Assembly (NCBI RefSeq): GCF_037975245.1
Contig: NC_092574.1
Location: 4,208,713-4,272,712 of the forward strand
Direction: 5' to 3'
Source of the DNA: Apostichopus japonicus
Taxonomy: Eukaryota; Echinodermata; Holothuroidea; Aspidochirotida; Stichopodidae
DNA: 64,000 nt
The notes under the pieces are model-generated. The model did no database searches, was not told the origin of the DNA, and saw only the letters and a program-made list of their open reading frames with translations. Shown here one piece after another: positions 11,201 through 23,298 of this stretch (its first letter is position 1; each line of letters starts with the position of its first letter). The translations under genes were made by a program, and so were the position numbers.

Positions 11201-14200
11201 GCTATATATAGGGTCTAACCACAAGAGACTAGAGGTGACAGCAGAAACCCATTAAGAACAATTTATGATCTCACATCATTGAGTCTGGTTGGCTGAATTG
11301 TACACACCAATATTAAAGGGATGGAGAATATTGGCCAATTTTCATATTCAATTTTGTTTGCATATTTTGATGAACTTGTTAGCATATTTCAATGATTATC
11401 TGAATAATTTCAATAGTTCCAATAACCTGAATGCTCCTCCTCTTAGTAGTATCAAATACACAGTCAGATTTGATGTCCAATCATATTAGCTAAAATCTTT
11501 CACAAATGTTACCATGGTATCTTCAAAGGATGACTATAAAAAAAATAGGTTGGTATAAAATAGGTATCCTCACATTCTTTGTATTTTACAGTGAGATAGT
11601 TTTCAAGTTTTTGCAATCCTTCTGAGGTGGCTAGGTCAACAAACTCGTCAAGAAAGTCCCAGTACTCTTTCCATTGTACACCTGCACTCTGACTTAACTT
11701 CCTGCAGGATATACAAGAAAAAAAACAATGTTAATCTATTAATCCTCCTACAACTGTTACTTTGTTACATGCAATGTTAGGAGTGACTAGGAGTGCTAGG
11801 AGCTAGCACATATTTTATGTGGACTCTCAACTGGTTTGCATACACGTCACAAGCAATGCCTATGGAAAATTGATTGCAAGATAAGAACTAAAACTCCTTT
11901 CCCATTATATATAAAAAAAAAGTAGGACCAGTAGTGTCTACCAAATGTATTAAAGCCTTGTTCATCTCTCCTGAAAGCTGAAAACATAATGTTACAACTG
12001 ACATGTTACTTGCATGGTCTCATCCTCATGCAATGTATCCCAAGAAAACTGTTAAGGCAAATAGGGTAGTATGATTTCAACATGTATAAACCATCTAAAT
12101 AATATGTGAACCATCCAACATTTACCTCTGTCATAAACTCAAATAAATTCCCACAAATCCACAGAATTGGATGAAACTCCAATCATCTTTTTATACCTTC
12201 CTATTCTCTCGAGGCCTTTCTCTTCGTCTGACCTCTGTATATGGCTATCTTCTTTATTTCTACCGGTACATCTCCCTTTCCATCTCTGGTAAAGATCTGA
12301 TGCCTGAAACAAATCCAAACTCACTTTTAAACCATCCAACTTTAAGCTGAGCAATTGTGTTATCATTAATGTGTCACTTGTTTTCAAACATTAATAGCAT
12401 AAAATAGTAGCTCAGAAAACCTCTAGCACCTTCTGATGAGTTACTAATCTGCATTTTATCAGACAAGGTTAATATTTAGTAACCTAATCAGCACAGACCT
12501 GTCAAAACGTCAACTAACACATTAACAAACTGAGAGATTATTCATGTCAATTGTGCTAAGTAATGACTTTAATGAAGCATTTGAACAATATTTTTCCCAT
12601 TTATTGATTAGCCTAAATGTCATGTCTTCATACTGACAAAAATCTGAGTTGGTACAGGGGTAGGAAAAACGTTGGGGTAATAATAAATTTTATTGATGTC
12701 TTTGATATTTTCATCTTTCTTCTTGTCCATAGGCTACTATAAGAACAATGATACAATACTAGGAACATAAAACCCACTTAATTGACTTCAGTTTTGGATA
12801 TCTCACCTCTTTAGGTGACATTGGACCAGCAAATGCCTTGACACTCCAATCTACATCAACAGGACTCTTTAGAGAATCAAAGCTCTGTCCTGATTGGCTG
12901 TCAGAGCTTGCCGGTGACCACGGTTGACCAATGTGTGGTGGGCTAGTGTTATCTTCTGATCTAAACACAGGGATAAAAACATCCTCTGGAAGCAAAGAAT
13001 AAATTGATAGATTATCAAGTTTTTTGTCAATGTCATCATTGCCTGTATTATTTAGTTAATACAGAGCTGTAATGAGTTACTCCATTTTGAAAATGGAGTC
13101 TATAACTGCTCCTCTACTTTAAAAAAAAAACTGATTATGAGTATTAAGATTTTTTCATGAAAATGCTAATTCATGGGACTTAGTTCAGAACATGTCACTT
13201 TTCTGAATCCATTTTAATTACTATGGTATTTGCTTTAAAAGTTGGAATTGAATGTCTAGTAAAGTAACTACTTATCTCATATACTTTCAGTATATATTGT
13301 AATACTCTGTGCAATTCATATGAACAACTCTTTCTGCACAAAGACACAAACTGAGCTGGTTACCTGCACCAGTTCCTGAAGATACAATAGACTAGACCAA
13401 TAGTTACATTAAGTACGAAGGTAAGAGGTCTAGATTCAATGTTGATCTTTGAAGTGAACCAGAAATTCCATTAGGTACTACGCATGTTATATGACAGGCA
13501 TTGATGAGAGAGACTGTGTTCTTGACAAGATGTTTTAAAGTACTGCTAGTATAACAACCTTACCATTGATAGGGTCTAGAAGATCCATAATCTTCTCTTT
13601 TATGATGATTTGGTCCTGCTTTGACTCGTTACTTCTGTTGCATATAATCTAAAGAGAAAACCAAATGAAAATGCCATTTAGAAACATGCATTTGTCAAGA
13701 GCAAGTAAACACAACAAATATGGCAAGTTAGTATTCAGAGGTGGTAGTACTTAGATGACATATGACTAACAATAACCCCCCCCACCCCCACCATTGGATT
13801 TGAATGGTGAGGGGGGATATTAGAAGTGTGACTTTGAAATAGGTGTTTCAGTAAAATAAATAGACAAATAAATAAGGAAATTTCAATATTTTTTTTACTT
13901 GGAATACAAATCATCTACTTGTCATCTTATGCAATGGCATCTTCAGTCCTTTCTTTGGGAGCCATTGTGGACAGATATTTCACACAGTTTGTTGAGCAGT
14001 GTTTCTTCCTGGCAGGCAGTTTCATATACCACACATATCTTATTGAGTAACGTATGGTACCATACTAAACACAAATGGAAAATGTTTGCTTTATAGAGTA
14101 CTGATGAATTGGACTCATATTTGTTTCGATGTAATTAAACAGTTCAAGGACATACCTCAGCAGGTGTCTCACCATAGCGATTTTTACAGCTTCGCTCACA

Positions 14201-17200
14201 GATCTGGTAACTTAATAGAAATTCAACCATTTCAAGGTTGCCAAACTTGCAGGCAAAGTGAAGTGGTGTTTCAAAATTCTGAAAAGTTGAAGAGAAATAT
14301 CAAAAATTTCTACTACCTTCTTGTTGCTACCGTTATATGTAAATGTGAGTAACAGGTAACGTTCAATCTTTTGACTACAATTTGTATCAATGACAAGAAA
14401 TTGTTTGTTCTTTTAGTATACTCGGTATTTATTTTCACATTGCTGAACAAATGTAAAATGCCACTGTAAAGTACAAACCCCTTTATCGCGAACATTTATG
14501 TATAAATCCACAATATGAGTCATTCTTTTAGCCAGTATCTGTTCAGGCTCATCCGGGTAGATGCGCTGGAAGAATTCAGGATCTTGTAAAATGTCAAGGA
14601 CAAGTGAACACATCTCAGGCAGGTTCTTCTGTGCACATATATGAACAGCATTATATCTTGGGCCTTCCTAATAGACAAAACAAAATCAAATTATTTGAAC
14701 GCATTTCCTTAAAGATGCTGGTTATAACTGCAACACTGTAAACATTGTTTCTCCCTGTTCCCACAGATAACTCAGCACAACAACTCTTATAGCAAGTGGT
14801 TAATGTCTCTAGAAACTTTCTTACTTCTGCAAGTCTGGGCCTACCACATCCTCATATTGGTCTAGATTACTTTGCATTAATATTTGGCATGATAGTTAGT
14901 GTCATAGAGTGGTACACCCTAGCAACCAGCTACTTCCCCATTCTGGCCAATTACTTCAGAGAGTTTGTACCAGTGCATAGTTACATTTAGTTTATTGAAA
15001 CAATTTGGAGTATAATTTATTATACTTGATAAATTAAACTCATGTTTAACTACACAGAATGCAACATTGCTAATGCATGAAGTATTATACTTCTACTCCT
15101 CTGAATTGTTGCAATTCATTAATACAGAGATCTAAAGGACAAAGAAATAGTTTGGCAGTTTATTTTAGGACTGAATTGTCACTTTAAATATCTTTATATT
15201 AAAATGCTACAGATACTAAATCTGAGCTTCAGATTCTGAGTTGTCTTCTTCCCTAACAAGAATTTGCTCACCAATCCCCAAAAAGTTATAGTTGGATTGG
15301 TCCATAATATATATGTATAAGAGAGAAATAAAACTCAATTCATGATTTTGATTTTGAAGCATTTTCTGAAATGTTCATCTTGTAGGCTGTTCTGCATTTT
15401 ATTTAAGTTTAATTTTCAAACTATTTGTTTTCTTTAGAGTGTCTTCTTTAAATTAATCACTTTTGACTGTCTCAATAGAATATTTGATATCTTTCTTACA
15501 TATGACCAGTGCTGCCATTGATATATACATTTTCTTGTATTGTAGTGTAGGGGAAGGAGACACTGAAGATTCTCTTGCCACTCACCAGCTCCCCCTCCCC
15601 TTCCCCCTCCTTTTCCAATTACTTTTGGGGATATATGTACCTGTAGTATGGTAGGTGTATCTCCTGTACTGATCAAATATCTTGGATTACTCCAAACAAG
15701 TTCCTTAAATTTGTCCTTATCTTGGCTTATAATTGCTTTCCTGAGAGCCACATACTGCTGTGCCTTTGGGGAGCGGAATTCATTTGGACTATCTTGAGAA
15801 AGCTGTAGATGAGGAAAAAGATGGAAATATACATTTAGTACTTCAACATAGATAAATCAATGCCAGGAAGAAATAACATAAGAAAAGGCAAAGTGACAAA
15901 AGGTTGAACAACAAGTGTGCTGAAGAAGACAAAAAATCCAAAAATTATATTTATTGGATATGTTACAGATATCTGTGATGAAGAACTATTCTCCACACCT
16001 GCTCCCTCTTCCCTTTCCAAGACACTCTGAAATACTCAGGCTCAATACAACATCACATCCATGCAGACTCAGACCATATAACATCACATCCATGCAGACT
16101 CATGGCTCAAGATAACATCATGGGCATGTAGACTCAGGCTCAATACAACATCACATCCATGCAGACTCAGACCATATAACATCACATCCATGCAGACTCA
16201 TGGCTCCATATAACATCATGGCCATGGAGACTCAGGCTCCATATAACATCATGGCCATGGAGACTCAGGCTCAATATAACATCATGGCCTAGTAGACTCA
16301 GGCTCAATATAACATCATGGCCTAGTAGACTCAGGCTCAATACAACATCACATCCATGTAAACTCAGGCTCGATACAACATCATGGCCATGTTGACTAGG
16401 CTCAATATAACATCACATCCATGTAAACTCAGGCTCGATACAACATCATGGCCATGTTGACTCAGGCTCAATATAACATCATGGCCAAGCAGACTCAGGC
16501 TCAATACAACATCACATCCATGTAGACTCAGGCTCAATATAACATCACATCCATGCAGACTCAGGCTCAATATAACATCATGGCTATGCAGACTCAGGCT
16601 CAATATAACATCATGGCCATGTAGACTCAGGCTCAATACAACATCATGGCCATGTAGACTCAGGCTCAATACAACATCATGGCCATGCAGACTCAGGCTC
16701 AATATAACATCACATCCATGCACCCAGGCTCAATATAACATCATGGCCATGTAGACTCAGGCTCAATATAACATCATGGCCATGCAGACTCAGGCTCAAT
16801 ATAACATCATGGGCATGTAGACTCAGGCTCAATATAACATCATGGCCATGCAGACTCAGGCTCAATATAACATCATGGCCATGTAAATTCAGGCTCAATA
16901 TATAACATCATGGCCATGTAAATTCAGGCTCAATATAACATCATGGCCATGCAGACTCAGGCTCAATATAACATCATGGCCATGTAAATTCAGGCTCAAT
17001 ATAACATCATGGCCATGCAGACTCAGACTCAAGATAACATCACATCCATGCAGACTCTGGCTCAATATAACATCATGGCCATGTAGACTCAGGCTCAATA
17101 TAACATCATGGCCATGTAGACTCAGGCTCAATATAACATCATGGCCATGTAGACTCAGGCTCAATATAACATCACATCCATGCAGACTCAGACTCAAGAT

Positions 17201-20200
17201 AACATCATGGCTATGCAGACTCAGGCTAAATATAACATCATGGCCATGTAGACTCAGGCTAAATATAACATCATGGCCATGCAGACTCAGGCTAAATATA
17301 ACATCATGGCCATGTAGACTCAATTCAACATCACATCCATGCAGACTCAGGCTCAATATAACATCATGGCCATGTAGACTCAGGCTCAATATAACATCAT
17401 GGCCATGTAGACTCAGGCTAAATATAACATCATGGCCATGTAGACTCAGGCTCAAGATAACATCATGGCTATGCAGACTCAGGCTAAATATAACATCATG
17501 GCTATGCAGACTCAGGCTAAATATAACATCATGGCCATGTAGACTCGGGCTAAATATAACATCATGGCCATGTAGACTCAGGCTCAAGATAACATCATGG
17601 CTATGCAGACTCAGGCTAAATATAACATCATGGCTATGCAGACTCAGGCTAAATATAACATCATGGCCATGTAGACTCAGGCTAAATATAACATCATGGC
17701 CATGTAGACTCAGGCTCAAGATAACATCATGGCTATGCAGACTCAGGCTAAATATAACATCATGGCTATGCAGACTCAGGCTAAATATAACATCATGGCC
17801 ATGTAGACTCGGGCTAAATATAACATCATGGCTATGCTGACTTATGCTCAATATAACATCACATCCATGCAGACTCAGGCTCAATATAACATCATGGCTA
17901 TGCAGACTCAGGCTCAATATAACATCACATCCATGTAGACTCAGGCTCAATATAACATCATGGCCATGCAGACTCAGGCTCAATATAACATCACATCCAT
18001 GTAGACTCAGGCTCAATATAACATCATGGCCATGCAGACTCAGGCTCAATATAACATCACATCCATGTAGACTCAGGCTAAATATAACATCATGGCCATG
18101 CAGACTCATTCTCAATATAACATCATGGCCATGCAGACTCAGGCTCAATATAACATCATGGCCATGTAGACTCAGGCTCAATATAACATCATGGCCAAGC
18201 AGACTCATTCTCAATATAACATCATGCCCATGCAGCTTACCTTTGGCAATGTAGCATTCTTTTCTTTACGCTCTATTTCCACTGATCGAGGCGTGCTCAA
18301 GTTTTCTCTGAGACCAGCAAAGGATTCAGCATCTTTGCGACTTCTAAAGACTTTGAATCGAGCTCCAGGGTTCTTTTTTAAAAGTTTCAAAGCTTCCTTC
18401 TGGTCCTCAAACATGTGACTGGCAGCTGCTTCAATAACAACAATGAGCAGTATTAAAGTGATGTCAAATGTATACAGATCTAAATGACCTATTCTGTATG
18501 ATATCAGAAAGTGACATGACCTTGTAATTATATTAATGTACTCAGCCAATCTCTTCAGTTCTTATTGACATAGAATGATGTTTGTACTTGACAGCACGGT
18601 ATAATTATTTTATACATAGAAATAGGTTGAACTTGAACGAGCTTGCAGTCATTTTAGTAATTTTTATGACTAGTCAAGTCATGATTTCAAAATGGATAGG
18701 AAATGTCTTATTATTTTTGTACATCATTGACATAACATGCAAAGTCTCTTGGCTGCAAACTTTCTGTAATTGTATGTAATGATTAGTCACTCACTAATTA
18801 GCATTCACTAATTGTACAGATGTAAGAGGATGCTCGTGTGTGATCAGTCGTAATCTTAGTGTTAGTAATCTCCGTTGATTTGGTTTCTGGAAACTGACAA
18901 TGAAATCTTCAAAAAGGTTAATAAATGTTACTCACCATGTAATGTTATACATCTTGAAGAATCAAACATAAATAGTCATAAGCTCATCAAATTGCAATGT
19001 GCTGAGATGTAATTATTCTACGATAAATTCACCAAACCTTGCCCTGTTTACATCCACATCATCTCCTCAAAATGTAACGGCAAGCAAAATCTGAAAAAAC
19101 ATAATCTGCTATATTTGTTTAGGCAGTCACCTTTGGGCAAACCTTCCCAATGTTAGGTACAAACAATACACGTCTGCATTGCAGTGAACCATGTTTTGGT
19201 CATGAAATGTTTGTGAATCTTCTGCCTGAATCTGAATCAAGTTCTGGTTAAAGAGTCACTAAGCAAATGTTATGTACACACTGACTGCAGTGAATATAGG
19301 GTAAGGCTGGTAGAGCTAAATTGTGTCTTATTTCTAGCTAATAAATTAAGAATGGTTGTTATGTACTATAACACTTTCTATCAACTGTATCAAACCAAGT
19401 GATTGATACTTTTCATAGGTAAATGTATATTTTGTCATTACTTTGGGGTACTTTTCATTATTTAGTTTGCTTGTACAGTGTGACAGCCAATGCTGTGGTT
19501 CATGTAACCAATTACCTCTTTAAATGCCAAAGGAGATCTAATTGTTATTCCAAGAATAGTTAACTACTCTCTAGCAGAAATAGTTTAACAATGTGTACTC
19601 TGTGGACAGAGTACACATTGTTAAACACATTGTACACATTGTTAAACTTGAAATAGTTTAACAATGTGTACTCTGTGGACAGAGTACACATTGTTAAACA
19701 CATTGTACACATTGTTAAAATATTTCAAGTTTGACAATGTGTACTCTGTGGACAGAGTACACATTGTTAAACACATTGTACACATTGTTAAACTTGAAAT
19801 AGTTTAACAATGTGTACTCTGTGGACAGAGTACACATTGTTAAACTATTTCAATCCATGGATTACCTTTGGATGGTGTTATAAACTCTGGGTCTGTGGTG
19901 TCACACTCTATCACAGGTATGCACACAACAAAGTATGAGTCACTCCCAGTTCTCTTTGGGGTTGATGTTTGGGGGCTGCTGTTGACCAGAACTTCTTTAT
20001 TAGCTGCTTTACTCTCATCGGCTTTTGAGTTAGTAGACCCTGCTTGATCTTGTTCACTGGTTGGAAAGTTCTCATTGGCAATGCCTCTTTCCTTAGATAT
20101 AAATTCAATAAGTTTCTTTTCATAGATTGGTCGAGTGGATTTGACAATCGGTCCAATAGGAATCTGTGCTGCCAACAGTTGCTCGCGCAGAGATGAGTCA

Positions 20201-20235
20201 TCAAGGCTGGCCACTTCTTTTTGTATATCGTCCAT
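8266..20235 (-). CDS. ANKLE2: ANKLE2: LEM-domain and ankyrin-repeat protein 2
   Basis: Coding exons (high to low): 20235-19866, 18425-18241, 16026-15967, 15802-15641, 14667-14479, 14278-14156, 13648-13564, 12985-12807, 12303-12197, 11701-11574, 10648-10027, 9459-9331, 8473-8266. Phases agree throughout and give 848 aa against 938 in human. Residues 1-46 are a LEM domain (DDSSLREQLL...YEKKLIEFI). About 128-163 match the viroplasmin-like segment (EDQKEALKLL, RKDAESFA). About 240-363 hold WSNPRYLISTGD and ankyrin repeats (RYNAVHICA, TPLHFACKFGNLEMVEFLL). Later blocks KAFAGPMSP, KGLERIGR, YWDFLDEFVDL and a conserved C-terminal tail follow. In animals ANKLE2 brings PP2A to BAF and restrains VRK1 so that the nuclear envelope reforms after mitosis. 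The ATG at 20235 has a good context (A at -3, G at +4). An acceptor just upstream (near 20249, frame open) suggests a further 5' exon that could encode the missing N-terminal membrane segment. The 9331 donor (gtaagt) is preferred over 9337. Confidence 0.93.
8510..8995. repeat. Two diverged copies of a repeat of about 245 bp
   Basis: The segments at about 8535-8750 and 8780-8995 align end to end: both contain 'aaatatgcttcagaat.caccattagacat' and end in 'tcttacatggc.agtc'. They lie in the last ANKLE2 intron. No coding sense is seen. Confidence 0.75.
11003..11060 (+). mobile_element. Degenerate tRNA-like SINE head
   Basis: The sequence 'gttcagttggtagagcg' followed by 'ggttcaaatcctgctc' has A-box and B-box character, but the anticodon arm is shortened. 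It lies in an ANKLE2 intron (11702-12196 and 10649-11573 flank neighbouring exons). It is probably a SINE relic rather than a tRNA gene. Confidence 0.45.
16028..18238. repeat. 33-bp minisatellite filling an ANKLE2 intron, about 67 copies
   Basis: The plus-strand unit is ACTCAGGCTCAATATAACAT followed by catggccatgcag. There are two main variants (catggccatg and cacatccatg). Three copies of a 132-bp higher-order unit begin at 17451, 17583 and 17715. The array reaches to within a few bases of both splice sites of the intron at 16027-18240. Because 33 is divisible by three, the minus strand stays open for hundreds of codons (LHGHDVILSLS repeated), but this frame does not join either flanking exon. 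Confidence 0.97.
19583..19845. repeat. Four tandem perfect hairpins, 73-bp spacing
   Basis: Each unit has a 21-bp stem (GTTTAACAATGTGTACTCTGT and its complement) around a GG loop, with stems starting at 19583, 19656, 19729 and 19802 (the third slightly changed). Spacers contain a further partial copy (cacattgtacacattgttaa). The last stem ends 20 bases from the splice donor of the LEM exon. Confidence 0.95.
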
Positions 20236-20456
20236 GATTAATTCTGTGCTGTTAATTGAGAAACAAGATTCATATAAAAAAGTATCTCTACAAATTTCTT
20301 GCACATTACACTGTTCCCATATGGCCAATATATACATAGTAGGCTTAGGCTAATCTAGTAAACTTTCTTCAGAGACATCATTTGCTTACGAGAAATAGAA
20401 CTGCAATGCATTTAATATCCATTCTGATGTATTTATAATAGTCTTTATTGAAGAAC
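20236..20456 (-). other. ANKLE2 upstream flank, probable intron
   Basis: Read on the minus strand, TTCTCAATTAACAG near 20249 looks like a splice acceptor followed by 14 bases before the ATG. The preceding sequence is therefore probably an intron. I could not identify the upstream exon. Confidence 0.45.
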
Positions 20457-20709
20457 ATGTATGTATGTATGTATGTATGTATATGTGATCTTCCTGCAAG
20501 CAGGAACTCGCGAAAGAAGCCATGGAGGCTTGTAGACTCGCAAGCTGACCGAAGCCAATCTCTCGGCACACATCCATTTAACGTCCATGTCAGGAAGTTG
20601 TTATTGAACAACACCCTTGCCAGACGACACACATTGCTGTCGGCGGGGAATCGAACCGGGGATCTCATGACTGGGAGACGCCGGCGTTAACCACTAGGCT
20701 ATACACTCC
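20457..20709 (-). mobile_element. tRNA-derived SINE, inverted second copy
   Basis: On the minus strand the head begins at 20709 (GGAGTGTATAGCCTAGTGG, then B box GGTTCGATTCC). It runs through the same body as the copy at 3637 ('gcgagttcctgcttgcagga') into a tail that reads (TATG)n on the plus strand. A short palindrome, CTCCGCCTAGCGGAG, overlaps the head's edge at 20706-20720. Confidence 0.85.
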
Positions 20710-20720
20710 GCCTAGCGGAG

Positions 20721-23298
20721 TATAACATAACAGCGGTATATAACATAACAGCTACTATAAGAAAGTTACTGTTTGCAACCATTGGAAGACATGTAATTCT
20801 TGTATTCATCAGTGGATGATTCAATTCAACAAAAAGTTCGATCATTAAAGAATTTGATTTGAAATATGTCTAAGAAAATTTCTAAGGATTAAATCTGGTT
20901 GTTCCTTGGAAAACCAGGTCTTACTCCTTGGTTTTCCATACAGAAACTTGGTTGTCCAAAGAAATGTAGCAATATAACAATGAATGACCAATATGTACAC
21001 AGTAGGAGTCATGTGTAGGTTTGGTGAATAGAACACCAGCTTTGGGCTTGTAAAAGTTGCTTCCGGTATTTGGGGATATCTGAATTTGAGGCAAACAACT
21101 ATGTTGTCATCCACTGGACAACCTCAAAAGCTCCAACCACAGACCACCATTAAAATTTGCAATGATGTTGCATACTGTAGTTCCTAACAGACATCAATTT
21201 AAATAGAATACACCTGACTTGACAGAAAGTCTTACTGTAAGCTTGGCTTCACACCTGTTCAGTTGACTATGTGATCGGCTCCCTGCTAATCTTCTTCATC
21301 AACGGCTAATGTAAGGAACAAGGAAATATATCAAGATTCAGAGATACTGGTAGTGATACTGTCTTCATTAAAGATCCATAACAAACAACACTTCATGCTC
21401 ACATTGTAAAAGAAGAGACATTGATCAAAACATTTTCATAATGATTGTTTCTTTTATGGCCATTATGATTCCAGCATGTACAAAAATGGACATGTATAAT
21501 TCATTCTTAGACATGCTAGAGCTAGTCAAACTACACCCCTGAACTACACTCTTATTTACACTTTGAAGACACTTTCTACAAAGAATTGCAATAACAGCAA
21601 TAGTGAGCAGACATAGAAAATAAGCTTATTGACAATGGGTGAGAAATGCTAATGTAAGTCATCTTGGGAAGGCAAATTTCTAAGGAATTTTAGTGTAAGG
21701 CATGGGGATGGTAATTTTTAATTTGTATCCTAACTTTTTATCCATTCATTAATTTCATTCATTCACTGATTTATTTCCTACAAGTACAAACTTTAAAAAA
21801 TGAAAATAGCACAGAGACTACTGTAGTGTATACAAGTAATATTTATGTGAAATTGACAGATTATTGTACCTAAGTTGTTTCATTGAAAATTAGAAACCAG
21901 AAGTGCAATAGTCTTTAACCTTTTATCAGTGCATGAGAATTTGTTTCCATTTGCACTATTTTACTTAAGTAAGCTTCTTGCAGGTTATGTATTTACTGAT
22001 TGTTTTTCAAGATGTGGCAGATTCGAAAACAGCTCTTGGGCTAAGGTGTATAACTGCTGCAGATCAGTTTTTGCATCCATTCATTATTTACAAAACCGTC
22101 CATTGCTTTCATAGAAAACGCACTCAATCAGATAAACGCAAGTACTTCATCATCAAACAGCAGTAGGCCTATTACCCATTTATCAAACAACACAGTTGAA
22201 GGCCTATACCCACATGCAGTAATCACCAAAACTGATCTACATCACAAAGTTGGGGCTACCGCTTCATCTGAGTGCTGCTTCTAATTTGCCACAACTTGAC
22301 TACTTTATGAGTCGCAGTAAATATCATTACAGTACAATGAAACACTAGAAGAAGCTACTAAACTTGAGCTGAATAATGGAAAATGAAACAAAAGCCACTT
22401 GCCATTTGAAAAATATTATCATGCAATGTAGGCTAAAAGTAAAACTTTCAATTGCCATGATCATCGGTCACTCCGTATTTTTTTATTTACTCTATAAACT
22501 ATTCTTTCACTTATCATTGCCAATATCGGCTAAATAAATCCTTACTTTTACGTGAGATAGCCCTAGGCCAGTCCTATTTCAATCCAGGTAGCTTAGCCTA
22601 ACATAAGGTCTAACGTAGCCTAACATTAGATTATCTTGAACTGTCTGCGGGATGGTTGCAAACTTTAATGCAACTTTAAGTAATGTTGATGACCATTAAA
22701 CACCAAAGCTGCAATCTGTATGTGATCACAATCTTACAAGACTGAAGTTCTGAAGTAATGATCCACTAACCAACATACAATTCCACTTTGGAAATAATCC
22801 ATGGAGCTAGCACTCCGGTTGGGATGGTTCTTGTTCATGGGAATTTCCCTCCCTGCAGATTCGAAATTTGTTGCGATTCATCTGCAAGTCTTGCAATTAG
22901 TGGCAGAGTAAATCGAGTTGAAGTTAGGAAACAAGGTCGTACTGAAACTGTTTATTTTGGTAAATACGCGATATGAACTAGTAAATCTTCGTTCAATTAA
23001 ACATTTTAAGTCTGTCATCACGCATGAAGCATTTATTTATTTTACTGTTACTGTGTCTTTCAGAAGGGTTTATTTCCTTGCTTACTACAATCTGGCGACT
23101 AAATCTATACTATCAAATAACCATAGAAACTCTTTGCAAATAACACAAAAATGTCAGCAATGGCATACTCCTATTACTATTAGAGACTATATCCATCCGC
23201 CCGATTGTTCTCCTGTTTCAGGAAAAGTGCCAAAAAGCAACAGGAGAACTTCTTTTTTGACCTGTTATCAATCATGATCTAGTTTTTTGTGGGGCTTG
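20721..23298. other. Gene-poor region upstream of ANKLE2
   Basis: No recognisable exon, RNA or repeat family. It may contain the ANKLE2 promoter and 5' exon on the minus strand, but nothing here shows which bases. The short open frames have no family resemblance. Confidence 0.4.

Noticed and set aside
11574..11590. Alternative end of an ANKLE2 exon at 11590 (ACT|gtaaaa)
   Set aside because: It would leave the wrong phase for the next exon at 10648; the donor after 11574 (gtgagg) restores the frame.
12139..12196. Premature stop in ANKLE2 (frame ends WEFI then TGA)
   Set aside because: The exon ends earlier, at 12197 (GGAAG|gtataa); the conserved YWDFLDEFVDL comes from the next exon (11701-11574) in phase.
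16895..18214. Open frame of 439 codons on the minus strand, repeating LHGHDVILSLS
   Set aside because: It is a by-product of a 33-bp repeat whose period is divisible by three. It is not in frame with the flanking ANKLE2 exons and sits inside an intron with good splice sites.
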